Positions 1 through 6,524 of a stretch of DNA of 64,000 nt are shown here, piece after piece. The notes under the pieces are model-generated. The model was not told where the DNA came from, ran no database searches, and saw nothing but the letters and a program-made list of their open reading frames with translations. The position numbers and the translations under genes were made by a program. The DNA comes from Bacteroidia bacterium (lineage in GTDB: Bacteria > Bacteroidota > Bacteroidia > SXHM01). Where the stretch lies: contig JAJVIC010000017.1 of NCBI GenBank assembly GCA_022072225.1, forward strand, positions 1-64,000. Reading direction: 5' to 3'. The first letter of the stretch is position 1, and each line of letters starts with the position of its first letter.

Positions 1-109
1 ACAGTTTTTCGGTGTATGGTTTTTTGCCTTGCATGAACACAAAAATAATTTCAGCTTTTTGCTTTTTATTCTTGCGTTTTCAAAACTTTTTAACACCTTT
101 GAGTCAGTT

Positions 110-263
110 GTGCAACAGGCACAAGGGCTTAGCGAAAGCGGGGCTGACGGTGGAACTTCCAACGTATCTGCTTTCTATTACCTTTGTGCTTGGCGACAAG
201 CCGTAGCATCTAAACCCCGCCTACGGCAAGCCGTCAAACGTTATGCGGCATTTTAGGACGACT
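110..263 (+). repeat. attC-like palindromic cassette boundary, element A
   Basis: Two complementary arms lie at 126-143 and 215-232 and pair at 14 of 18 positions, with an unpaired centre of about 70 bases. The right arm is followed by a tail (AAACGTTATGCGG, then TTTTAGGACGACT) ending at the start codon of the lipoprotein gene at 264. The same tail, in variant form, precedes the next gene (element B). A long imperfect hairpin with a conserved outer end resembles an integron attC site, but the outer boxes do not fit the canonical GTTRRRY / RYYYAAC pair well. Bases 1-109 are AT-rich and I see no convincing gene there; they may be the end of an earlier cassette. Confidence 0.5.
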
Positions 264-785
264 ATGAAACAGACAATTTACATATCGACAATCATTTTCG
301 CTTTGACAATAATTTCATGCGACCGAATTAAAAATAAGGGACAAGAACTAGCCGACAAGACCGAGGAAAAAGTTAAAGACAAATCAAAAGACCTCGTTGA
401 CAAAGTTGTCCCACATTTTGACGCTTACAAACCTGACACAAAATTTAATAAAGAACGCTTCAATGACTTTTTAAAAGTTGACCTCACGCCTGACATCAAA
501 AATATTTATTGCTTTGACGATGCAATCGGTATTGACGCAGACTATATGTTTTCTTTTAACTGCGACACGACAACGGCAAGAAAAATAATTGAAAAGCATC
601 AACTAAAACTTGACAAAGAAACGACAGACTATGCCTTTGGACTTCAACACGACTTTGAATGGTGGGACAAGAAAAAAATTGAGAAATTGGACTTGTATAG
701 CTGGCAAGGCGACCATCAATATTTTAAATACTTTTGGTATGACAAGACAGAACAAAAGGCTTACTATTTCGACTTTGACATGTAG
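264..785 (+). CDS. putative lipoprotein of unknown function (cassette cargo)
   Basis: This is a 173-residue protein. The ATG at 264 is preferred over one seven codons upstream because it opens directly on a lipoprotein signal: a short basic start, a hydrophobic stretch and a lipobox ending in IISC with Cys19. A highly charged Lys/Asp/Glu stretch follows (about residues 20-50), then an aromatic-rich C-terminal half. I do not recognise a family. It was probably exported and tethered to a membrane. Of its Asp codons about 23 are GAC and only one is GAT, unlike the mixed usage of the genes from 2657 onward, which suggests foreign origin. It sits between palindromic elements A and B like the cargo of a gene cassette. 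Confidence 0.72.
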   Translation: MKQTIYISTIIFALTIISCDRIKNKGQELADKTEEKVKDKSKDLVDKVVPHFDAYKPDTKFNKERFNDFLKVDLTPDIKNIYCFDDAIGIDADYMFSFNCDTTTARKIIEKHQLKLDKETTDYAFGLQHDFEWWDKKKIEKLDLYSWQGDHQYFKYFWYDKTEQKAYYFDFDM

Positions 786-797
786 CATGAAAGAAAA

Positions 798-952
798 ACG
801 ACCGCATAACAGCACATTTGCAATAGGCGGGGTTCCGTGCTCCGCAGACAGTTTAGTGGTAGCCGAAAGTTTTGTGCTCCGCATAAACATTAGTGGTAAA
901 AATCCCGCCCATCGCAAATCTGCAAAACGTTAGCGGTTATGCTAAGACGACA
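798..952 (+). repeat. attC-like palindromic cassette boundary, element B
   Basis: This is the clearest of the four boundary elements. The arms at 812-831 and 904-923 can pair at 17 of 20 positions, and the outer boxes GCATAAC (804-810) and GTTATGC (936-942) are perfectly complementary. The right-hand tail (AAACGTTAGCGG, then TAAGACGACA) matches the tail of element A and ends a few bases before the next start codon at 958. The layout, with a long imperfect hairpin, complementary outer boxes and a position between two small genes in the same orientation, is that of an integron attC site, though the boxes are not canonical. Confidence 0.6.
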
Positions 953-957
953 ATAAA

Positions 958-1593
958 ATGGACAGTTACTTAATAGACATAATTGAAAGAATGTTGGACA
1001 CGAGCGACCAAATTACTGGTCCTGGTTACGACAGTTCAAAAACCATTTCGTGGAAAGCTCTTAGAGAGGCGGAAAAAGTTGACAACCCTGACTACGTTCC
1101 TCAACTAATCGTTTTTATAGACAAGGAAAAAGACAAGAAGAAACGAGATAGAGCATATTTTCTACTCGGACACATTGCCAAAAAAACAAACGACACAACA
1201 GCATTGAACTATTTAATTCAGCGGGTTGATAAAGAGACCGACAAATACATTATTTCGTCACTTCTTGACAGAATTGCTAATATAAAAAAACCGGTGGGGA
1301 CAAATTTGAAACCGTTAATTGCTGCGACAAAAAATGACAAATGGCTAATACGACATAGTGCTATTCAATCTTTAAACAATTCGTCAGACTCAGACGCGGA
1401 GACAACTTTGATTGAAATCTTAAATAGTTCAGAAGACCCATACAACTTGACCTACTCAAATGCGACACTTAATAAAATTGGAACATTAAAAGCTATTCCA
1501 CATTTAGAGAAACATTTGCAAAGTAGAAAGAGAGATGTGAAAGACTCTGCAAAATTCGCCATTGAAGAAATATTAAAACGAAATGGACAATAA
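958..1593 (+). CDS. HEAT-repeat-like protein (cassette cargo)
   Basis: This is a 211-residue protein with no signal peptide, so probably cytoplasmic. From about residue 45 onward it is built from paired amphipathic helices typical of HEAT/Armadillo solenoids; stretches such as RAYFLLGHIA, WLIRHSAIQSL and KDSAKFAIEEIL mark successive repeats. Such solenoids usually serve as protein-binding scaffolds; no catalytic site is visible. Asp codons are about 17 GAC to 3 GAT, the same bias as in the lipoprotein gene upstream. It lies between elements B and C in the same orientation as that gene. The partner protein and role are unknown. Confidence 0.72.
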   Translation: MDSYLIDIIERMLDTSDQITGPGYDSSKTISWKALREAEKVDNPDYVPQLIVFIDKEKDKKKRDRAYFLLGHIAKKTNDTTALNYLIQRVDKETDKYIISSLLDRIANIKKPVGTNLKPLIAATKNDKWLIRHSAIQSLNNSSDSDAETTLIEILNSSEDPYNLTYSNATLNKIGTLKAIPHLEKHLQSRKRDVKDSAKFAIEEILKRNGQ

Positions 1594-1604
1594 AGCACAA
1601 ACCT

Positions 1605-1728
1605 CCGCTAAGCAGCATCTTCGCCAAGCGGCCTCGCCTGAGGCGAGGCAATGCCGCTTGGAACATAGCCGAATTTAAAATTCGGCAAAAAGAAGAGCGG
1701 TCCGCTTGAGGCAGACAAATGCCGCTCA
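1605..1728 (+). repeat. palindromic repeat cluster, element C
   Basis: Starting 11 bases after the HEAT gene, 1605-1644 matches 2551-2590 (element D) at 36 of 40 positions without gaps. It contains a nested hairpin: CCAAGCGGC at 1624-1632 pairs with GCCGCTTGG at 1653-1661, and CTCGCC / GGCGAG pair inside it. A perfect palindrome follows at 1668-1686 (nine-base arms around one base). A third block has GAGCGG at 1695-1700 pairing with CCGCTC, and the 22 bases at 1707-1728 are repeated at 2585-2606. The beginning (CCGCTAAGCAGCA) resembles the left end of element B. Confidence 0.6.
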
Positions 1729-1936
1729 CCCCTGCTTCGTATTTTTATTTTTAGCCACCGCGCAAAATTTGAAGTTTTAAGCCCTCGCACATTTGGCACA
1801 TTTGCTTTTGGCTTGCCAACGCAAATGCCAACCCGAAAGCCAAAACCAAAAGAGCCAACTTATCGAAGCGCTCTCATGAACACCAATAAAAAAAATAATC
1901 GGTGAATAAATCGCCCCGCGCTCTGTTTAGCAGATA
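1729..1936. other. non-coding remainder of the cassette-like spacer
   Basis: Together with element C this is a gene-free stretch of about 340 bases. It contains repeated, partly palindromic words such as GCACATTTGGCACATTTGC and TTGGCTTGCC / CGAAAGCCAA, but no open reading frame I would defend and no recognisable RNA. It may be the inner part of another cassette boundary or a decayed cassette. Confidence 0.4.
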
Positions 1937-2260
1937 TTACTTAATAATTGATATTCCCGGCTTGGGCTTGTTTTCTAAAAAAGATAAAACACTTGGCATA
2001 AGCGGTTCAATCAGGTTCGGCCTTACAAACCTAACATCAATCAGAATGACGATGATGGTATATTTTTTCAGGTTTTGCTGGTAGTGCAGATTTTTATCTG
2101 CCGTAATCAACACTTCGAATTCTTTACTTAGCATCAACTTAAGTAATTCCCCGTTCTTTTTACCATCCCAGCCCATTTGCTGAACAGTATGAACCTCGTG
2201 AATTTTCCAGAAATACTTTTTAAGTGATTTAGGAAAGTTTTCGTCAAAAAGTATTTTCAT
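1937..2260 (-). CDS. DUF5615 PIN-like toxin
   Basis: This 107-residue protein begins MKILFDENFP and carries LITADKNL near residue 55; both are hallmarks of the DUF5615 PIN-like fold, with acidic residues Asp6 and Glu7 and a later Asp forming the presumed metal site of a ribonuclease. Proteins of this family are the toxin-side partners of DUF433 antitoxins. The start overlaps the stop of the upstream DUF433 gene by four bases, so the two are translationally coupled. The module runs opposite to the cargo genes on its left and lies between elements C and D. RNase activity is inferred from the family. Confidence 0.8.
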   Translation of the reverse strand: MKILFDENFPKSLKKYFWKIHEVHTVQQMGWDGKKNGELLKLMLSKEFEVLITADKNLHYQQNLKKYTIIVILIDVRFVRPNLIEPLMPSVLSFLENKPKPGISIIK

Positions 2261-2472
2261 TGGGCAGCAACTACTAATCTTTCAGCATTCTTTAATACAG
2301 TCAATGCCAATTGTTTTTTGACTGTAGGAAAATCATCAAGAAATTGTTCAAGTGTATAATTCCCTTCAAGGTAATCAAACAGCGTTTGAACAGGAACCCT
2401 TGTTCCTCTGAAAACCGGTGTTCCTCCAAGTATTTCCTTGTCAATATTTACAGGATTAATCGTGTTTTTCAT
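2257..2472 (-). CDS. DUF433 antitoxin
   Basis: This 71-residue protein has the DUF433 signature: I-GGTPVFRGTRVPV near the N-terminus (residues about 16-28), then a helix-turn-helix-like region with LEGNYTLEQFLDDFPTV. Members bind DNA and neutralise the adjacent PIN-like protein. It is the first gene of a two-gene operon, with a four-base overlap into the DUF5615 toxin, and has a good Bacteroidota promoter just upstream (2487-2516). Its Asp codons are not GAC-biased, so its origin differs from that of the other cassette genes. Confidence 0.82.
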   Translation of the reverse strand: MKNTINPVNIDKEILGGTPVFRGTRVPVQTLFDYLEGNYTLEQFLDDFPTVKKQLALTVLKNAERLVVAAQ

Positions 2473-2486
2473 GGCAATTGTTTTTA

Positions 2487-2516
2487 CAAAGATAATTCGT
2501 TTTCAACTTTTTTCAA
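2487..2516 (-). promoter_or_regulatory. promoter of the DUF433/DUF5615 operon
   Basis: Read on the minus strand, TTG at 2516-2514 is followed after exactly 19 bases by TATCTTTG at 2494-2487. This matches the Bacteroidota housekeeping promoter (-33 TTG, -7 TAnnTTTG). Transcription would start about 10 bases before the antitoxin start codon at 2472. Confidence 0.65.
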
Positions 2517-2550
2517 TTCTGTTTTACAATTTTCTCCGTTTTCACCAACC

Positions 2551-2606
2551 CCGTTAAGCGGCATCTAAGCCAAGCGGCCTCGCCTGAGGCAGACAAATGC
2601 CGCTCA
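2551..2606 (+). repeat. palindromic repeat, element D
   Basis: This is a direct copy of element C: 2551-2590 matches 1605-1644 at 36 of 40 positions, and 2585-2606 matches 1707-1728 exactly. The centre contains AAGCGGC ... GCCGCT arms. Elements C and D, about 946 bases apart, bracket the toxin-antitoxin pair. Element D is the last member of the series and ordinary chromosomal genes begin right after it. Confidence 0.6.
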
Positions 2607-2635
2607 ACCCCCAACCTTCCATCACCTAAATATTT

Positions 2636-2643
2636 TACATTTG
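2636..2643 (+). promoter_or_regulatory. -7 element upstream of the TetR-family gene
   Basis: TACATTTG fits the TAnnTTTG consensus and ends 13 bases before the start codon at 2657. No good TTG lies at the expected distance upstream, so only the -7 box is supported. Confidence 0.4.
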
Positions 2644-2656
2644 CCCCCAACCAACC

Positions 2657-3259
2657 ATGGGGCGCAAATCCATTAATAAAACCCGCAGCAGCAGTTCCGC
2701 AAAAAAGGAGGAACTGGTTCAGCGACTCATCCCTTTTTTACAGGAAAAAGGCCTGCAGGGTGTTACCATGGATAACATGGCCGGGGCTATGAACATCAGC
2801 AAAGCTACGGTTTACAAATACTTTCAGTCGCGCGAAGAAATACTGGCAGCCGCAATAGCGGTAAAGCTGAACGAGATAAAAGATTTTGAAAGCTACCTGA
2901 ACGATAAAAAAGAAGAATACCTTGACCGCTACAAAAATGCGGTGCAGTATTTATCGGAACATATTTCAGACATCACCAACCTGTTTCTTGCCGACCTGAA
3001 AACCTTTTTCCCCCACCTGTGGCAACTGATTGATGCCTTTAAAGAGTATTGTATGCAAGCACTGAAAGCCTATTACAACGAGGGAATACGCAAAGGTTAT
3101 TTCAACAAAATAAACCCGGCTATAATGGTCATGAGCGACCAGTTTTTTTTAGACAAACTTACCGACCCCGATTTTCTGGTAACGCACAAACTCACCATCA
3201 AACAGGCTTTTGACGAGTATTTCAGAATGAAGTTTTACGGAATAATGAAAGATGTTTAA
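2657..3259 (+). CDS. TetR/AcrR family transcriptional regulator
   Basis: This 200-residue protein has a basic N-terminus and a TetR helix-turn-helix at about residues 18-65: the pattern LIPFLQEKGLQGVTMDNMA, then ISKATVYKYFQSREEIL, is typical of the family, with ATVYKYF as the recognition helix region. The C-terminal part is all-helical and would bind a ligand and dimerise. Its stop codon lies inside the heptanucleotide repeat that precedes the PagL-like gene, and the two genes run in the same direction. TetR genes usually repress themselves and a neighbour, often one for transport or envelope functions; control of the downstream outer-membrane enzyme is a guess. Confidence 0.85.
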   Translation: MGRKSINKTRSSSSAKKEELVQRLIPFLQEKGLQGVTMDNMAGAMNISKATVYKYFQSREEILAAAIAVKLNEIKDFESYLNDKKEEYLDRYKNAVQYLSEHISDITNLFLADLKTFFPHLWQLIDAFKEYCMQALKAYYNEGIRKGYFNKINPAIMVMSDQFFLDKLTDPDFLVTHKLTIKQAFDEYFRMKFYGIMKDV

Positions 3260-3349
3260 TGTTCGATATTTAATGTTCAATGTTCGATGTTTAATGTTCA
3301 ATGTTCAATGTTCGATGTTCGACATTCGATATTCATTATTCATTATTTT
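3252..3349 (+). repeat. heptanucleotide repeat (ATGTTCA/ATGTTCG type)
   Basis: Fourteen consecutive seven-base units can be read from 3252: mainly ATGTTTA, ATGTTCG and ATGTTCA, passing into ATATTCA and TTATTCA. The block overlaps the stop codon of the TetR gene, provides several in-frame ATG codons for the following gene (3252, 3273, 3294, 3315), and continues into its signal peptide. Because seven is not a multiple of three, gain or loss of one unit changes the reading frame. Confidence 0.8.
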
Positions 3350-4511
3350 TCTCCTCCCTTCGTTAGCCACCTTCGCCCAAAGCGACAGTACCCGCACCGG
3401 GTTTCCGCTTCCTGAAAAGTGCATTGTTATAGAGCCTGCCCTCCGCATCGGAAAAATTGTAAAAAACTTCCGTGACTTTCCCGAGCGCGGCCCTGCGGTT
3501 TTAACCGAACTAAACATTGGTCAGCAATGCAGCGGCAATAAAAACTGGCACCAGTTGTATGGTTATCCAACTGCGGGAGTGGCATTTATCTACGGCATCA
3601 TGGGCAATGACAATATAATAGGGCGCAACTTTGCCATACTGCCCAACCTGAGCTTTACCACCAAAAAATACCGCAGGTGGGGTTTTCAGTGGAAAGTAGG
3701 AATGGGCTTTGCCTTTTTCACCAAAAAGTACGACCGTGTTACCAATCCCGACAATCAGTTAATAGGCACCACCATTACCAATATGGCTGTGGGAAGTTTT
3801 GATTTCCGCTACGACCTTTCGCGCTACACTACAGTATTAATAGGCGTTTCAGGAATCCATTATTCCGATGCACATTACCGGCTGCCCAATATCGGAATCA
3901 ATTTTCCGTCAGTAAATCTTTCGTTGAAATACTATCCTTCAGGTCGCCCTGAACTTTACAAAAACGACAGCCTGCCTGATTATGCGAATAAAATACTGTT
4001 CAATGTAAGGCTGGGTTTTGGTGCCAATGAATTTGGCGGTTCGCTGCATCCTACGGGCGGTGCAAAATATCCTATTTACACCGGCTCGCTGTTTATATCC
4101 AAACGCTACAGCCCTAAAAACAATGTGCAGCTGGGCATTCATATTAACTACCACACTGCCTTTTATGATTTCATGGTGCAGCAGGAATTACACGATAGCA
4201 ACCAACGCATCCGCGCCTTTACCGGACAAATTTTTCTGGGCCATGAATTCATTATCGGACATTTCGGATTGCTTACCCAACTGGGCATCTATTTCTACAA
4301 CCCGTTTTTTAAGGAATTGCAGGAAATACAAGGCTACTCAGCAGGATTCGGCAATTGGTTAAAACGCCACAACAGCAACAAGCTGGGTGTAAACTATTAT
4401 TTCATGAACCCCATGAAAACCACCAAACACAATGTGTATCTGGGGCTTTATCTGAAAACAAATTTCGGGCAGGCCGATTTTCCGGAGTTGAGTGTGGGCT
4501 GTGCGTTTTAG
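3315..4511 (+). CDS. PagL-like acyloxyacyl hydrolase / lipid A deacylase, outer membrane
   Basis: With the ATG at 3315 this is a 398-residue protein with a clear signal peptide ending in TFAQ. Four in-frame ATGs lie within a repeat; the last gives the best signal peptide. The middle section contains GVSGIHYSDAHYRLPNIGIN followed by PSVNLSLKYY, which resembles the His/Ser active-site region of PagL lipid A 3-O-deacylases and of the larger Bacteroidota acyloxyacyl hydrolases. The alternating strand pattern with aromatic ends fits a beta-barrel. The second half (from about residue 240) is a second barrel-like repeat. It would trim acyl chains from lipid A in the outer membrane; substrate and activity are inferred. 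Confidence 0.65.
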   Translation: MFDIRYSLFIIFLLPSLATFAQSDSTRTGFPLPEKCIVIEPALRIGKIVKNFRDFPERGPAVLTELNIGQQCSGNKNWHQLYGYPTAGVAFIYGIMGNDNIIGRNFAILPNLSFTTKKYRRWGFQWKVGMGFAFFTKKYDRVTNPDNQLIGTTITNMAVGSFDFRYDLSRYTTVLIGVSGIHYSDAHYRLPNIGINFPSVNLSLKYYPSGRPELYKNDSLPDYANKILFNVRLGFGANEFGGSLHPTGGAKYPIYTGSLFISKRYSPKNNVQLGIHINYHTAFYDFMVQQELHDSNQRIRAFTGQIFLGHEFIIGHFGLLTQLGIYFYNPFFKELQEIQGYSAGFGNWLKRHNSNKLGVNYYFMNPMKTTKHNVYLGLYLKTNFGQADFPELSVGCAF

Positions 4512-4513
4512 TT

Positions 4514-4575
4514 CTGTTCGTCACCCTGAACTTGTTTCAGGGTCTCAGATGCTGAAACAAGTTCAGCATGACGAC
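4514..4575. repeat. REP-like inverted repeat (GTCACCCTGAACTTG family)
   Basis: The two halves are complementary: TCACCCTGAACTTGTTTCAG on the left pairs imperfectly with CTGAAACAAGTTCAGCATGA on the right. This is a dispersed intergenic palindrome; related elements with the core CTGAGCGTAGTCGAAG occur at 18963-19023 and 19638-19700. It lies between the PagL-like gene and porQ and could stabilise or end a transcript. Confidence 0.65.
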
Positions 4576-4656
4576 AGCAAAAAAATAGTTTCCATCCTCA
4601 ATACTAAAACCTCCAGGTTACCGTTTATGAGAATAAAAAACCTTTACTTTGCGCTG

Positions 4657-5739
4657 ATGAAAAAACTGTGCGTTCTTCTTACATTATCAATTATCAATTA
4701 TCAATTATCAATTTGCGTTGCCCAAACAGGCGGCCACAGCACCTATGATTTTCTGAACCTGAATGCCAATGCCCGCATTGCATCCATGGGCGGAAATCTT
4801 ATTTCGGTAATGGACGATGACCTGAATCTGTTTTCGCAAAACCCTGCGGCACTCAATCCGCGCATGAACAATCAGCTTACACTGAATTATGTTCCCTACG
4901 TTTCAAAAATAAATTACGGCTACGCTGCTTTTGCAAAAAACTTCGACAGCATTCCCGGAACATTTGCAGTTGGTGTACACTATGTTAACTATGGTACCTT
5001 TACCCGTGCCGATGAAACAGGACAAATACTTGGCGAATTTTCGGCCGGTGAATTTGCACTCAATCTGGGCTATGCACACCAGTTCGGAAAAGACTCCATA
5101 TTCTCCGTTGGCGGAAATCTGAAAACCATTATTTCCTCCATGGAAAGCTACAGTTCATGGGGCATGGGGCTCGACCTTGCCGGAACGTATAAAGGCAAAA
5201 AAGGATTTACCGCTTCGGTAGTTCTGAAAAATATTGGCGCGCAGTTTCAGTCCTATACCAAAGGCAATCCTGAAGCACTGCCCTTTGAAGTTCAGGTGGG
5301 CGTATCGCAGCAGTTTGCGCATTTGCCTTTCAAAATTTCCATCATTGCACACAACCTTCAAAAACCTGTTTTGCGTTATGACGACCCGAATAATCAGCAG
5401 CCAACCGTTGACCCGCTTACAGGCGAAGAAATAAAACAGAAAAAATACATTGGCGATAACATTATGCGTCACTTTATTTTTGGCGGAGAGTTTGCTCCCG
5501 GAAAACGCAAAATTTTCAGTCTGCGTATTGGCTATAACTATATGCGCAGGCAGGAACTGAAAGTAGACAGCAAGCCGGGCACCATGGGACTTTCGTGGGG
5601 AATCGGACTTAAAATTTCGAAGTTCCGTTTCAGTTATGCTCGTGCAGCTTATCATTTAGCGGGTGCCAGCAACCACATCAGCATCAGCACCAACCTGGGC
5701 GATTTCCACAAAAAGGAAAAGCCGGCTCCCAATGAATAA
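4657..5739 (+). CDS. porQ: PorQ, type IX secretion system attachment-complex protein
   Basis: With the ATG at 4657 this is a 360-residue outer-membrane protein with a signal peptide ending CVAQ. Longer in-frame starts would read through the upstream REP element. The mature N-terminus (GGHSTYDFLNLNANARIASMGGN, about residues 24-46) and the motif LFSQNPAALN are diagnostic for the PorQ/PorV-like FadL-type barrel family. PorQ is part of the T9SS attachment complex with PorU, PorV and PorZ, which removes the sorting domain of cargo and links it to the cell surface. Here the gene is upstream of and overlaps cmk, a common Bacteroidota arrangement. Much of the signal peptide is encoded by a four-copy heptanucleotide repeat. 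Confidence 0.85.
   Translation: MKKLCVLLTLSIINYQLSICVAQTGGHSTYDFLNLNANARIASMGGNLISVMDDDLNLFSQNPAALNPRMNNQLTLNYVPYVSKINYGYAAFAKNFDSIPGTFAVGVHYVNYGTFTRADETGQILGEFSAGEFALNLGYAHQFGKDSIFSVGGNLKTIISSMESYSSWGMGLDLAGTYKGKKGFTASVVLKNIGAQFQSYTKGNPEALPFEVQVGVSQQFAHLPFKISIIAHNLQKPVLRYDDPNNQQPTVDPLTGEEIKQKKYIGDNIMRHFIFGGEFAPGKRKIFSLRIGYNYMRRQELKVDSKPGTMGLSWGIGLKISKFRFSYARAAYHLAGASNHISISTNLGDFHKKEKPAPNE
4684..4711 (+). repeat. perfect heptanucleotide repeat, four copies of TTATCAA, inside porQ
   Basis: Four exact tandem copies of TTATCAA encode the hydrophobic core of the PorQ signal peptide (LSIINYQLSI). One extra or missing unit would shift the frame close to the start of the gene. Confidence 0.9.
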
Positions 5740-6424
5740 AATAACCATTGCCATTGACGGCTATTCATCCTGCGGAAAAAGTACGCTGGCTAAACAACTG
5801 GCAAAAAAACTCGGGTACTCCTATATTGATTCAGGGGCCATGTATCGCGCAGTTGCCCTGTGGGCATTGGAAAACAAAGCGATTGAAAACGCAGTGCCCG
5901 ACACAGAAAAAATAATTTCAAATCTCGATTCAATAAAAATTGAATTTCGTTTTCATCCTGAAATTCAGGCATCGCAAACCTACCTCAACGGGCGCAATAT
6001 AGAAAAGGAAATACGCGGCATGGCTGTTTCCGAAATTGTAAGTAAGATAAGCAGTATAAAAGAAGTAAGGCAAAAAATGGTAGCACTGCAACGCAAATTT
6101 GGCGAAGACAAAGGCGTTGTAATGGATGGCCGCGATATTGGCAGCGTGGTTTTCCCCAATGCAGAACTGAAATTATTTATGACTGCCGACCCTGCCATTC
6201 GTGCCCAGCGCAGGTATGATGAGCTGAAAGCAAAAGGCACGCAGGTAAGCATGGAAGAAATTGCTGAAAACCTACGCCTGCGCGATTATGAAGACACTAC
6301 GCGTAAAGAAAATCCGCTTATAAAAGCAACTGACGCGGTGGTTTTAGACAACACTCACCTTACGCCCGAGCAGCAGTTCAGCACCGCTTATAAACTTGCG
6401 GAAGAAAAACTGGTTGCCAACTGA
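5732..6424 (+). CDS. cmk: cytidylate kinase
   Basis: This 230-residue enzyme phosphorylates CMP and dCMP to the diphosphates in the cytoplasm. The start at 5732 overlaps the last eight bases of porQ and puts the P-loop GYSSCGKS at residues 10-17, as expected; further N-terminal extension would be unnatural. Other family landmarks are YIDSGAMYRAVALWA (about residue 36), DGRDIGSVVFPNA and the Arg-rich lid around RAQRRYDEL. The length fits bacterial Cmk. The overlap with porQ suggests co-transcription. Nothing unusual is seen. Confidence 0.95.
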   Translation: MNKITIAIDGYSSCGKSTLAKQLAKKLGYSYIDSGAMYRAVALWALENKAIENAVPDTEKIISNLDSIKIEFRFHPEIQASQTYLNGRNIEKEIRGMAVSEIVSKISSIKEVRQKMVALQRKFGEDKGVVMDGRDIGSVVFPNAELKLFMTADPAIRAQRRYDELKAKGTQVSMEEIAENLRLRDYEDTTRKENPLIKATDAVVLDNTHLTPEQQFSTAYKLAEEKLVAN

Positions 6425-6524
6425 ACAACAACATCTGTTAATTGTTTAATAATTTATCGGATATACTTTTTCCGACCTCATTTATTTTTCATAATATCGT
6501 GTCCGCAAAAAATCAACAGAACCC

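Noticed and set aside
12-256. Two overlapping short reading frames at the left edge
   Set aside because: They run through the palindromic arms of element A, lack any recognisable domain and have an unlikely composition; I treat the region as a cassette boundary.
603-933. Reading frames overlapping the lipoprotein gene and element B on both strands
   Set aside because: They are shadows of the lipoprotein coding sequence and of the palindrome, with no start context or family pattern.
110-2606. A classical class 1 to 3 integron
   Set aside because: No integrase, no attI and no canonical GTTRRRY/RYYYAAC boxes are seen; only an attC-like layout can be supported.
3252-3314. The longest start for the PagL-like protein (3252)
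   Set aside because: It adds 21 residues of repeat-encoded sequence before an already good signal peptide, and overlaps the TetR stop.
3252-3349. CRISPR array
   Set aside because: The units are seven bases long and contiguous, without spacers, and no cas gene is in the window; it is a simple tandem repeat.
4492-4656. The longest start for porQ (4492)
   Set aside because: It would translate a REP-like palindrome and bury the signal peptide; the ATG at 4657 gives the usual length.
5155-5655. Minus-strand frame of 166 codons inside porQ
   Set aside because: Antisense shadow of a well-supported gene, with no domain pattern.
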